A stretch of 64,000 nt of DNA, taken from positions 210,167-274,166 of the forward strand of contig JANBPK010000717.1 in the NCBI GenBank assembly GCA_027579435.1, read 5' to 3'. This DNA is from Candolleomyces eurysporus (lineage: Eukaryota; Basidiomycota; Agaricomycetes; Agaricales; Psathyrellaceae). The notes beneath the pieces were generated by a model. The model saw nothing but the letters and a program-made list of their open reading frames with translations. It did no database searches and had not been told where the DNA came from. Position 1 is the stretch's first letter. The number at the start of each line of letters is the position of its first letter. Made by a program: the position numbers and the translations under genes. This document shows positions 1 to 11,101 of the stretch, in pieces.

Positions 1-1148
1 GCATTAGCTGTACTTCCAAGGCTCGTCCGAGGCTTCAAGTTTTCCGAGCAGCCAATTCCTCCCGACACTGTATGAAAATTTAATTTTCGTCAACAAACCA
101 ACAGCAAACCTTAACATCTCCTTCAAGTATTTCTCCCAACACAGATGTAATCATAGCACCCCAATATCCAGTCTTTCGTTCCCACAAAACCTTCTTAGCC
201 CGTCCTCGCCATGGCCCGGCGCGCAGGCCTTCTCCAAACGGACCAAACCCACGCGCTCGTCGCTGCGGCATATCCTCGGCCACTGACCAAGAGCTCTCAG
301 GGATGCCCGCGAAGAGTTTTTCCCTCCTCGTCGTCTCGACAAAGGCACACCCTGGACCGGAATTATTGTCCTTTTCGCGATTTTCCTCAACGACGCTTAA
401 TCATGACTCAATCCAATCGTTCACTAACTGACGCCACGATCTGCACGTCCCTCTCACGTCTGTCTCCACCGTTCTGATGGTAGACGGTCACAATCTTTCA
501 AAAATAAGTCCTTACAAACGACAGGATACATCCTGATCTTGACACATCAAAAGCGAAGCACCCCATTGTGGATATCTGCTTAAGTACTTGTGAAAGAAGG
601 ACATCGTATGCTCCAGACTTCGCGTAGCATGCTACAGTTTTGACAGTCCCCAGTAGTACACATGCATTCCGCGCCCCATTCTATACGTAACAAACCATAT
701 GGTACTCAGAGATGTGCCCTGCGCCCCTTGACAGCCCGCGAATCGTGGGGTGGGTGGGGCCTTGCTACTCGAAGATGGATAGGATGGATGATTGTCACAA
801 ATGTTAATATGTAGCAAACGAAAAAAACGGAATCTAATGGATACAGGAAATACTCGTACATTACAAAGGGAGTGTGTTTGGAGGGTACTTACAAAATAAA
901 TCGATAATGATATATAATAATACAAATAGGTTCCACGAAAGGTATCCACCCATCCAACAAATGCAGGGACGCGCCCAAGAAGTTCGAAAAGTTTTCAGCG
1001 ATTACAACAGAGATATCCATCTAAACGTTTTAGATCGCGTGCGCGACTCTGCGGAGAGGGAAAGAAGAAGCGCAGTATCAGCATCAGCGGAATTCCTTCA
1101 CATCCGGCGAGAAAAATGGAAGACTCTTGAATCAAAACCTCTAAGTAC
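1..1148. other. no supported gene
   Basis: No reading frame in this stretch matches a family I recognise or shows convincing splice-linked exons. The short frames near 80-480 overlap on both strands and look like chance. The right part (about 600-1148) is probably 3' flank of the minus-strand DUF6534 gene that ends near 1149. An unrecognised gene continuing off the left edge cannot be excluded. Confidence 0.4.
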
Positions 1149-2897
1149 TTACTTGTCTTGGCGACCATAGTAGCTGTTATAATGGAGTTCTTGTGGATGA
1201 TCCTGCGGCTGGTGCTCGTCTTGGGTCTTCATCAGCGCTGGTGGATATACAACGTCCCACTGGTTCAAATCTGTGGGCGCCATCGAAGGAAGGCGCGTCC
1301 CAAGATGGAACATATTAGTATTGTTTGTTGTGACGCCTCCTTGAGCATCGGTTCCTCGTCCACGGATCGTTCTCCGTGTGTTGAGCCTAAAAAGNTTTCA
1401 CGTTGTCGGTAATAGTGAGGCAAAGATGTAGAAGAACCACATACGTTGCCATGAAGGAGATCGCGTACACTGGAATTTATGCGCCCGTTAGCGCTATGAG
1501 AAACAGGACGGACAGTTGTTTCCAACGACTTACGTTTGCTGAGAATAAAGTAGGTTGCTACAAAGTAGAGGTTGATGCCTTGGACGCCGTTGTACTATAA
1601 GCGGGGCCTTTAGGAATTGTCACCCTGAAAATCAAGAAGGAAAGACCAACCAAAACCAAGGTGGCAATACTCAAGGTGCTACGTAGATAGTGTCACTTAG
1701 TTTCTAAGAGCAATAGAAGATCGACTCACCTCGTGAGGACACCGGTGTTAATGGCGTACGCACACAAGTTGTTCACCAAGCTATCGGATGATGCCAATCC
1801 CGTCCTAAGCTTGTTCAGGAAGTAGCAAAGAGCGGTAGCGGTAAGAACATCGGTGGCGACACCAGTTCCTAAAGAGATTGTGCCCAGAGTCTAAGAGGAT
1901 GTCAGCCGAAAAGGGATACAAGAAGCAGAGGGCAGACGAACTCTCAGTTCGTGCACAGCAAACACGTCTGGTAGTTTGAACGCTTCGATGGTAAAGGCTG
2001 GCGAAAGACCCGGTGAGTAAAATAACAAACGGTCGGGGATGAATTGCATTACCAATGGCAAGACCTGTAAGAGAGATTGGAGATGTCAGAAGCGTTCTGA
2101 ACGAGCAATCGCATAGCACACATACCCAGCTGCCCGACTGTCAACAAAAGCTACATCACGCTAGAATTGAGAATGGACCCCCACTCGATAATGCGAATTG
2201 GACGTACGATCAACCCGCTGATCCAAAAATTTCTAGAGCTGACTAGAAGTATTGTCAGTATCTTTCGCTAGACCAAATAAATGAGGGGACTTACACCTCC
2301 AGACGCGGAAGGCAAAGTAAGACTTCACGATGAAACCAACAATTGCCCCTGCGGTCAATTGCAACTGGCACAATGTTCATCTAGGGTGTCATCCAGAAGC
2401 GAGAAAACACATACAATGAGGGACCTAAAATATTCAACGCGACTCATCAGCCTCCACCTCAATGACCGAGAACTTGCTGAGAACTCACCATGTTGTCTTG
2501 GCTTGGAAGAGGACATTGATGTCCGCATAATGTAAAATGCAGTAATGGTACAGTATGTGCGTGATGAAAGCCTGATCCGACGTCGAGAGGACGCTGGAGA
2601 AAAATGGAGGTCAAAAACACGCCTCCTATACAGGTAGGTGCACGATGCCACGTACAGTATGGCCACGACCTAGGTTCCCCGGGTCTAAGTCAACCGGAGC
2701 TCCTGTAAATAAACAAGGGCCAGACTTACCACCCATTTGAACCAGTTCTTATCGCCAGGATAATTGCGGAAGTACATGAAAATCTGGGTCACGACAATCC
2801 CGTAGACGACACAGGCGACGGTGTGCCCGAGGAAGATCGCTCCCAAGGTCGCGTCTATGGTGGGCTGGATGAGGGCTCTAGTCGCTGCGGTCGACAT
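1149..2897 (-). CDS. DUF6534-type multi-pass membrane protein (copy 1)
   Basis: Minus-strand, multi-exon gene of the DUF6534 family, integral membrane proteins of unknown function that are numerous in mushroom fungi. The start at 2897 gives an N-terminus with the family pattern of a short lead, TLGAIFLG, a first membrane helix and a FMYF motif, ending at a GT donor at 2729. Later exons give FITHILYHYC and a helix near FIVKSYFAFRVW. The best conserved exon (about 1735-1880) reads GTGVATDVLTATALCYFLNK, then LRTG and a motif ending CAYAINTGVLT, the family signature. The C-terminal tail is hydrophilic, with a TAA near 1149 (a GTAAGT overlaps it, so a further exon is possible). The N at 1395 lies at an intron/exon border. 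It is followed upstream by a paralogue on the same strand. Function and substrate are unknown; the family call is firm, exon borders less so. Confidence 0.8.
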
Positions 2898-3559
2898 CGT
2901 TCTCGACGGGGCGGGATAAATGAAGGGAAGGGAGCCTCAACCGCGTGGACGGCAGGCGAAAGGATGGTACAGGTTAGAAAAAGTCAAGAAACACCTGGGC
3001 CGATCCACGCTGCTTCTGGGGTAAGTTTAAGGGTATAAAATTCCAAGGTACGAAGCCCCGGGATCTATAGTCATCTGGACGAATATAGAGGTATCGTCTA
3101 TGGGAGCACGCGGTATAGATCATGGTCGGAAGGCAACCATTGGTCGGTTGCGGGCAATCAACGGGCAACTGGGAATATGGTGCATCACGGCATCATCACG
3201 GGGTCAATCTCCGCCGTTCTCAATCAACTCCGCCCAGCCGGCTGGGCAGATTTCCGTCGAGACCGACCGCAACTCCCCTGTTTTGGTCAAAACAGTCTTT
3301 GTCGAAGAACCAAGTACCATGGCGATGTCAAAGCATCATCCCCTCCCCTCATCCGCTGTGGCTGAGTGACCGAGCTGTCTTCTCGGGCGAGACGTTCTCC
3401 TTGGGAAGCCGGTCCAGTCTCCGTGCCGATTGCGTACAAGGGCTGTCATTGTCCGCAGTCATATAGAAGAACGGAGTGGATGAGAGCCTAGAAAAAAAAA
3501 AATCCCCATGAATTACCGAATCCTGTATTGTACAGTATAGTCTATTAAAATTTCCTTGC
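2898..3559. other. intergenic region between the two DUF6534 genes
   Basis: This spacer holds the promoter of copy 1 and the 3' flank of copy 2, both transcribed leftward. It has a 10-base A run near 3491-3500. I see no gene with recognisable motifs; frames here are short and overlapping. Confidence 0.45.
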
Positions 3560-5607
3560 TCATACGAAGCCTGAGCGTGCTGCCGATTTTGTCGGCGTCG
3601 ATTCAGTGGTCTTTTCCATTCCCAATGTAAGCACTCGCATTCGAGGAGTCAGGAGAGCCGGATTTCTGAACGTACCGATGCAGAGTCGACACCGCCCCGC
3701 GACTCGATATCAGTGATGATGGTGACCTCTTGACGCACTCCAATCTCAACTCCTCCCTAAAGGCACATCAGACATTGTTCACTCGTCAATTTGCAAGGAT
3801 CTTCAGCAGCGTACCTTGCTTGTTGTATGTCCAAGATAAGGTCCAGCGTTCGACCTATGTCCGCCAGTGCTAGGGTTCGTGATCATGAAGATTGCATTCC
3901 GCGGTCCATTTTCCGAAGTATTGCCCGAGCTTCCTTGTTGGTCTGTGCCCTTGCCCCTCACAACGCGACGTGTGTTCAGCGTGCATATGAACGAGATTCC
4001 GTACACTGTCCGCGTGTGCGTAATTAGCACAATAAGAGCTGCGATAACGAAACCACTCACCGTTGGCAAGGACAAAGTAAGAGCCCATGAAGTACATGGC
4101 ATTTGGGTATACATTGTACTTTGCAGATCCGGTCAGCGTGGCAGTGACACGAAGCATAGAATAAAGCATACCAAAATAAGGACAGTCGCGCTCAAGGCAC
4201 TGTTGCTCTGCGTCAGATTCCATAAGCATAGTCTAGCGCTGAAGGCAACGCACCTGGTCAAAATACCAGTGTTGATCGCATAGATGCTGAGCATGTTGAC
4301 CAAGGTATCAGACTTCCTGAACCCTGTTCTCAGCTTGCGCAAGAAGTAGCATAGTGCGAGAGCGATAGCGATGTCTGTGATGACTCCGGATCCGAGGGAA
4401 AGGGTAGCGATGACCTGGAGACGTTTTGCGGATTCGACTTTTCGAAGTTGAAACCTGTTTGTAATAGAATGTTAGTTGAGACAGGCGGGGATAGCATAAT
4501 ATTCCACTGACGCTCTAACGCAATACGCTGTTGCACATTATCAATAAGTCGTTTGAGAAAAACAGTCGAAACTTGGTGCTCACCGATTGCGAGGCCTGTA
4601 CGCATGGAATCGAATCGGTTTGAGGGGATTTCCAGTTGAAGCTACTAAATTTTGCTCACCGGCTTGAGCAAAAATCAAGAAACACTACGAAAGATGCTTC
4701 CGTCAATCGTCATCTCGCTTCTACGGGGAGGATCGAACACTTACAATAAATCCTGTGATCCAGACGTTCCTCTTGCTAACTGGCAAGCGAGCCCGCATTG
4801 ATTTAGTTTGACGCAAAATGGGGCAGCGATCTCCACTTACACGTCCATACACGGAGGGCGAAGCAGCTATTAGAATCGTGAAAACAGAGTCGCGATCGAA
4901 AACAATTCCATACGCACCACTTCACGATCGTCCCAACCAGGGCCTGCAAATAAGCGTGATCAACCGACTGAACGAGATTGCCGAATAAATCGTGCGTGTG
5001 CGTACCCCGAAAACAATTTGAACCTAGGAGAAGAGGTCAATTACAGGGGAAGAGAGGCGGAAGAATTAGAGATCAAACTCACGATAAGTGCCCTTCACCG
5101 ACAAAAGATACTTCAGCTTTCATGAAAGCCTCCCAGTGATAAAGCAACGTACCAAAGAACTTCTCCGTTCAAGAAGAACAGTAGATCGCCATGATGCCTG
5201 GTCGGTCGTAATAGACGATCAGTTTGGAGCCGCTGAGAATCGAGGGACAGGGCGGCGTACGTTATTATATAGAAATAGACTGAATAACCAACGAATGCCA
5301 AATCAACGCATTCAAACACCCTGCCGTCGGTCGATTTTTCAGCAAAGCAGAGCAGTCGGGGAGAGCGGGCTGACCCACCATAAAATTCCGACCTTGTGTC
5401 CCACGTTCAGTACCCACCCAAAAAAAGCACACAGGCGGGTAGGGGACTCACCAGGGACTTGTAAACCAATTTGTCATGAAAATACCGCTGATAATAAGTG
5501 ACCGTCTGTTGTGTCAACACCCCAAACACTGCACAAGCCGTGCAGAACCCAATCAAGAGCGCTCCATAGGTCGAATGATAGATGTCGTTGGAATTCGGCA
5601 CGTCCAT
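3560..5607 (-). CDS. DUF6534-type multi-pass membrane protein (copy 2)
   Basis: Second leftward gene of the same membrane family. The ATG at 5607 opens with a short polar lead, then STYGALLIGF, a hydrophobic first helix, and YYQRYFHDK at the first exon end. The signature exon (about 4260-4400) reads CYFLRKLRTG and a motif ending YAINTGILT, closely parallel to copy 1. The next exons encode a helix TVLILV, then NAMYFMGSYFVLAN after a short intron, then YGISFICTLNTR, the usual end of the last helix, and a polar cytoplasmic tail. I place the stop at 3560 after splicing a small last exon; that final exon is tentative. Tandem arrangement with copy 1 suggests local duplication, but the two have diverged well beyond the signature exons. 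Function unknown. Confidence 0.75.
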
Positions 5608-7027
5608 CTCCTGCTGCTAACCGTCGAAGTCGAGGAGCGGCTCAGAAAGACGGCAGGGTAAGGAAAGGAAAGGAAGGACAATGGTCAAGAGGAAACAAAA
5701 GAAAAGGCGAAGGAAAAGAATGGAATGTGTGTCGTCTTTGCTGACCGGGTCCATTGACCGGTCCACAAGCATATGCAACCAAGACTGCGCGTCACCTTTT
5801 CGGCGTTACGAAAATCTCTTTACCCATTACCCCTCAGATAAGATCTGGAAACGATCTCGTGGAGCTGCCTTGGTATCTTGAGGCCAATGTTGCTTTGTAA
5901 ATTGTTAACAATCTTGGGCAAGCGGCTTCTATTAGGGAGGCTATTTGAATCCATTTCGGTGAAATTGCCCGCCGCGTCGTGCGAAGGATTTTTGTGAATC
6001 TTCCGCCGCTGGTGCGGGCCAAGCAGATCTGGACAGATGCGGCTCCGATGCATGCTTAGGAGTTTGTGGCACCATCGAGGGAACCGGGAAAAAGTTTTCC
6101 TCTCTCCTAGGCCTTGTGGTCAAAGGAAGGGAAACCTTGTGTGTTTACTGTACGTCGTGGGGGTGGGTCAGTCCATATGTAACCGGGTGAAACTTGACAG
6201 ATATTCTTACCTGACCTGAGGTAAACCTTACGAGAGTCCACAAGGCATATGATTATGCCATCTAAGAAGTGGGTGTTGTGGCTGAGCACTGCATATGTTT
6301 GGCTCAGGGCGCCCTGAGTCAACCCTTGGCCTGACGTGTCCAACCACGCGGGAACGTTCTGTCATTTTAGGCCGCGATCAGTCCTGATCAGTCCTTGCCA
6401 CCGCTTGCCAAGGGGGGAACGACCAGGAGCGACCCGCATGGCAGCAACGGGAGACACGCTATCTCGTCGATCTCCAGGCTGGAGTAGACTGGAGTCCAGG
6501 CGGGTACTCGTTCTATCGCACCTATTCATTTAACCACAATCGAAAAAAGGGGAATACTGATGCAAACTTGCAAACCCTCTTCCATTCCTTCACCGCTCAG
6601 CTGGTCCGGCGTGCGCGTATCCTTAGAACACATACGCCGACCCAACGCCGACCCATAGCGTTACCATGGTGACAGTGAAATTGAGAACAGGAGCGCAACG
6701 ACCGTAGTTTGTAGTCGTCTCCCTGCGTACCTGTTTTTGAATTCTCGACCACCTAACATCGGTGCACAATTCTCCGGCTTTCGTAAAAGAGGGAGATAAA
6801 CAGGCACGCTTATATTCAAACGCCTGCATACGTCGTAGATCCCAAGGATATCCATTAGCAAATGGAAAGAAAAGGCAGCAGAGCAGAGCAAAAGTACAAA
6901 AATAACAAGATGCATCGACAACCCGAAACATGAGAAGGAGAAGCGAACAGAACGATCACTTTCTTGCTTTCTTTCCTGAGCTACCTTCGGCCTTATCATC
7001 CCCCTATATATAAACGAAAAAAGCGGG
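5608..7027. other. intergenic region, purine-rich near 5655-5730
   Basis: A 1.4-kb gap between the DUF6534 copy 2 promoter and the 3' end of FEN1. The part just upstream of copy 2 (5655-5730) is strongly purine-rich on the plus strand. Several overlapping open frames exist (for example minus 5820-6053 and 6623-6931), but none shows a motif, plausible introns or a partner exon, so I do not call a gene. Confidence 0.45.
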
Positions 7028-8754
7028 TCAGTCGGTAAAACGGATTCGCCTGCACATGCGCAAATAGACGCCGACCTTTCGTTTCGTTCCCTTCCCCTTT
7101 CCGGCGTCTTTACCCTTGGCCTTGGCCGGAGCCGTTTTCTCCTTTGCCTTGACCGTGAAGAAGCCATCTAGTCGACCTTGCTGCTTCGTGTTCAAGAACT
7201 TTTGCAGCTTTTCAGCACCCTTCCGTACTCGTTCCTCACTGGGATGATACTTGTCAGAACAAGAATAATATTACGAGAATGAAGAAGCGTACTTGAATCC
7301 TTTTTCTACCACGAGGAACTGTACGAGCCCATCGACATCGGGGTTTTTCCACTCGAGCTTTCAAGGCCATCAAATGAGTCCAAGCCCAAGAAAGAAAACA
7401 CAAGAGGGACCATACCTCGAGTTCATCAGCAGGGACCACGTCAGGCTTCTGGAAGAGTTCCTTCGCCTTCTCCCAAGGCCACTCGTCAGGCACCTGGACT
7501 CCGCCCTTGCCTTTTCCTTTTCCTTTCCCCTTGGCCTTCGGCTTTGCTGCAGCCGCNTTTTTTCTTCTTCTTGGGCGTCTCCTCTTTGGGCTTCTCTTCG
7601 CCATCTCCATCCTTGTCCTCGTCTTCGTCTACATCTGGCATCTCGATATCTGACGTGGGCGCGGGCTCTTCAAGCTCCTCTTCTTCTTCTGATTCTTCAG
7701 CGGCAGGTTTGCTGCTGGCTGACCTAGCATTCGTGTTGGTGGAGGAAACGTTTAACAGGCCCGGTGAGACTCACTTGGCTCGTAAATGTTCAACGACAGC
7801 CTCGAGACTTCCATGCTCTCGAATTAGCTTCAGGGCAGATTTTGGACCAACACCCTTAATAGGCTCGAGATAGTCGCATCCTAGAAGGATACAGAGATCG
7901 ATGAACTAGATAGTTTGCCATCAGACGAATTTAGCGCGCGTTACATGACGGGGACAATGAGACAAATACCTGGCTCATGGACATGTCAAGCCCTTTCAAC
8001 GCAGCTTCGAGGTTAATCTCACTAATTGGCTGCTTCTTGGCTTCCGAGAACGTCAAATGACGGAAGAGAATCGGCGCGTTGAAGGTGAGGGTATCCATAT
8101 CCTCCGAGCCAGCAGCGTAGACCTTGCCGCCTCGCGCGAGTTCAGCACATTGAGCCTCAGCTTCAGAGGGAGCCTACAATTTGTGAGGTAGCAGATGAGA
8201 ATATCGTCATAAGGGGTGAAAGCCGGCCAACGCACCACGACACAAGGAATACCCATAAGTCTCAAGAGCTTCTGACATTCCTCGTTGTGTTCACGCGTCA
8301 CCTTGACGGTTCGACGCGAAAACCTGTCCAGATCCTCTGCAGTTCCAATCTCCTTCGCCTCCTCTCCACCCTCCTTCGCTTCCTCACGTCTTTCGTACCG
8401 TTTTGACAACTGTCAAGGAGGTGAGATACGCGGTTATAAGCCCAAAGTTGTGGCCAGACATACCACACCCTTCTTCAACTCCGGTGGCTTGCCGTCGAAC
8501 ACATACGCAGGCTTAATCCCATTCTCTACAATACGAATAGTCCGGTAGAACAAACCCATAAGATGACTCGTCGTCTCTCCAGCATCGTTCGTCAACATTT
8601 CTCCGTCCCGTTGCCGAACAGCGATTAGGAACTGGTAAATGGACATGGAGGCGTCGATGGCGACCTTCCTGCCAAAAAGTGTCTTGATCTCGTGCTCCTT
8701 GATTGAACCTGGAGCATGTTCGTTGAGGAGTCCTGTGAGGCCCTTGATACCCAT
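7028..8754 (-). CDS. FEN1: flap endonuclease 1 (FEN1/Rad27)
   Basis: Structure-specific nuclease that removes 5' flaps in Okazaki-fragment maturation and long-patch base excision repair, acting in the nucleus with PCNA. The start at 8754 gives [10 protein letters not shown], the invariant processed N-terminus of the family. Catalytic acidic residues are visible in [13 protein letters not shown] and in [13 protein letters not shown] (N domain). The C-terminal exons give [32 protein letters not shown] and [14 protein letters not shown], then QGRLDGFF, the PCNA-interacting PIP box, followed by a Lys/Gly-rich tail and a TGA at 7028. About seven introns of roughly 50-60 nt fit. A long acidic then lysine-rich insert (about 7520-7720) lies before the WPWE segment and carries an N at 7557 next to a T run, where the frame depends on run length. 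Neighbouring minus-strand tRNA-Ala lies about 230 bp upstream. Confidence 0.95.
7521..7725 (-). other. low-complexity acidic/lysine-rich insert of FEN1
   Basis: Within FEN1 this stretch encodes a Glu/Asp-rich segment followed by Lys-rich and KGKGKGKG repeats, placed between the nuclease core and the WPWE region. The yeast protein has only a short loop there. It probably forms a disordered linker. The N at 7557 abuts a T homopolymer and obscures the exact frame. Confidence 0.7.
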
Positions 8755-8976
8755 GGTGGCGCGGTTGGTGAGGAAGGAGTAAAAGTTGAAGAGACCATTT
8801 GCCACGGTGAGCACGGTCAGCCAGTCTGTGACGTCACGCGTTCGTGACCATCATCGGACCACAAGTCTGGAACGACGCCTTCTCTCTCTTTACGATCTGA
8901 AGAAGCACATAGAGACGGAAAAAAAACTTCAACCAAAAAGTAATAGAGTGATTTCTGAACAGAAGCCTCAGGAGAC

Positions 8977-8981
8977 AAAAA
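8977..8981 (-). terminator. RNA polymerase III terminator of tRNA-Ala
   Basis: Five A on the plus strand, so TTTTT on the transcribed strand, begin four bases past the last tRNA nucleotide (8986). A run of four or more T directly after a tRNA is the standard Pol III stop. Confidence 0.8.
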
Positions 8982-8985
8982 GGTT

Positions 8986-9088
8986 TGGACGTTCAGGGGA
9001 TTGAACCCTGGACCTTATACAAGTGAGTGCTTATTACGCAACTGCGCAACAGTGCAAAGCATACGCGCTACCACTGCGCTAAACGCCC
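8986..9088 (-). tRNA. tRNA-Ala (anticodon TGC) with a 31-nt intron
   Basis: Read on the minus strand from 9088, a full cloverleaf forms. The acceptor stem GGGCGTT pairs with AACGTCC and includes the G3-T70 wobble pair that marks alanine tRNAs. The D stem is GCGC/GCGC, the anticodon stem TATGC/GTATA (one G-T pair), and the T arm CAGGG/CCCTG with loop TTCAATC. The anticodon is TGC at bases 9054-9056. Between the base 3' of the anticodon (9053) and position 38 (9021) lies an intron at 9022-9052, exactly where eukaryotic tRNA introns sit. The discriminator is A. The 5' flank of the FEN1 gene lies downstream. Removal of this intron would need the Sen complex, one subunit of which (Sen54) is encoded near 32 kb. 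Confidence 0.95.
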
Positions 9089-9590
9089 ATGTCATTGGAC
9101 CCAGCTTCGACATTGAAGATGCTGACTCACTTTCGCTTTCGAATAATTCGTTGCTCTTTCATGTTCTGAGTATCTACGCGACTCGTCCAGGTCTGGCTAA
9201 CAATGATCGCTTGAGGATAAATGGTCGAAGCACACTGTGGTCAATTTTCAGCAAGAACCCCAAATTCGTCTGGGAGAGCGACACATCCTGGGGGCAAAGG
9301 AAAAAGAAGGAAAATTTGGGCGATAGATAATACACGTACATCTGGGCCTATTCGGTTGAAATGAGCGGTAGCAAGTAAGCTTGAACAGTAGTCGCTTGTA
9401 CTTCGAGGATCGGATATCATCATATACGACAGATACTAAGGGACTACATGAAGAGCAGCACTTAGCGCAGAGAGCAGGGGTGATAAGATGAGCTCAAGGA
9501 CAGACACGATACACAAAGGTTTCTGGGTTCTACTAGCCGCAGCTGTAGAAGCGAAACAATGCGGAAAAGAGGGAAAGGCGCGAATTGATG
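9089..9590. other. intergenic region between tRNA-Ala and DcpS
   Basis: About 500 bp holding the upstream flank of the tRNA and the 3' flank of the leftward DcpS gene. No gene motifs seen. Confidence 0.5.
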
Positions 9591-10823
9591 TCAAACAGGA
9601 AGACCACCATGTGCTTGAATATTCTCCAGAAGTTTGCTCTGGGAGCCCAAGCTGTAGGTCAACGTCATGCGCTGAAAGACGCCATCGCCTTCGGACGAAT
9701 CGATTTCGAGCTATTCATCGGGTCCATTAGTCGGGGATGTTGCTGGACATACTCGAAGTAACCCTTACCAAAGAAATGACATCGTCGAGGAGATGTGCCT
9801 GGCCAACGGTCATGCCCAGCATACCTCCTTCATAGTTCGCGTTGACCACATGAACATGGAAGTGGTCTGAAATTATAGTTGTTCAGACAACGAATTTAGC
9901 CTTACACGAGTGTATGAAGTGCTCTGACTTACAATAGCTGGGTTGATAATGAACGTACATCCGCAGAGAGCCTGGCCCAAGCCCCCATTTCTGAGAGACG
10001 ACCTTCTCGGCTTGTGCGTGTATGGACTTCAATAGGGGGAGATGGCTTTTTTTCAAATCTCTGAGGCTTCTTATCGTCCTGTCTTGAACGAGAACTAAAA
10101 GATAGAGAGAAGAAATTGTCCTCAGATCCCATTTCATATCGGGCAAGATGAGGAGATCGGAATCAGAGTAGAGCAGTTTTGACTGTTCTGAGGTGCCTTG
10201 GAGAATGTTCTCTACCCTGTGGGTGATGTAAGAGCGTGACGAGTTGAAGGAGTTACGGGGTTGACCCACCATTGCGTTCGGGAAGGAGGGAAAGCAGCGA
10301 TATAGGGTTTCACTACGTCTCGATAAAGTTCTGGTGTCTCTCGAACCATGACGTACGTCTGCTTGGTATACTACGCGACGAGATACTAGTATGAGCGCAG
10401 AATTTCCAATTAGCGTATAGAAGTAAACGTACCTTTCTGATATGGGTTTCCGTAGCAGGGCATACCACATTGATCTTGACATCTGCTTCTCGTCTCTCGC
10501 CAAACCAACCAAAAAGCCAGGTATACTGGTATAATATGGATTAAGGATGTGGCACCTCTATATCAAGGTTGACTTCTACCCACAATATCAGTGCCTTGCT
10601 CCAGTTGCACTTTCTGAATCAGGCCATCTTCAGCGAAGAGTCGAGGGGCATCACTGGCATTCCAAGCAGTCCTCTCAAGTCGTATAATAGCTTGGACTTC
10701 CTGATCCTTTGATAACGTTCCAAGTAGTGCGATGGAATGAGTGAAGGGATCTTCATTGAGGACTCGTTCAAATCGAAATCGTCGCAAATCCGCAAGGTCC
10801 TTGGGGGCCGCTGAGTGGGACAT
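9591..10823 (-). CDS. DCPS: scavenger mRNA-decapping enzyme DcpS (HIT family)
   Basis: Hydrolyses the m7GpppN cap remnant left after 3'-to-5' mRNA decay, in cytoplasm and nucleus. The start at 10823 gives the N-terminal domain with FERVLNEDPFTHSIALLGTL, typical of the family. Downstream exons contain MKWDLRT, SLYLLVLVQDRTIRSLRDL and YVHYQPSY. The catalytic histidine-triad motif HFHVHVVNANYEGG is spelled by 9806-9870, and the last exon ends with MTLTYSLGSQSKLLENI and a TGA at 9591. Splicing out several introns of 50-60 nt joins these in the order found in human and yeast DcpS. All three triad histidines are present, so the enzyme is probably active. It is divergently transcribed from the gene starting at 11102, with 278 bp between start codons. 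Confidence 0.93.
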
Positions 10824-11101
10824 GACGACGACGATGATAGTACGGCGTCAAGAAGGACTTCAGCGCCCGATCATGATGCTCATCAAGCTTTGACCTCAGC
10901 TCTCATGTTGACGGGCAGTAAATTTGACCTTTCCTGCTCGAGAGCCCAATGGGTCATAAATAATTTAGAAGAGCTCCAGCGATTCCAGCATTGGAGTCAA
11001 TCGGGCCTGGCTCCATCCCAGACAGGCCTACTTGACGTCACCGTCCCAGATCCCATAAAGCGGGCTAACTCGGTCATAGTTTCCCCACTTTATTCTCCAT
11101 A
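10824..11101. promoter_or_regulatory. shared divergent promoter of DcpS and the 11102 gene
   Basis: Only 278 bp separate the two start codons, so both promoters and 5' leaders must share this piece. It contains a (GAC)n-like stretch at 10821-10840 next to the DcpS ATG. The base just before the 11102 ATG is A, at the end of a pyrimidine-rich leader. Confidence 0.5.

Noticed and set aside
6661..7167. 168-codon minus-strand frame with a hydrophobic segment
   Set aside because: Its start overlaps the end of FEN1 in another frame, no motif or codon pattern supports it, and the FEN1 tail explains its basic lead.
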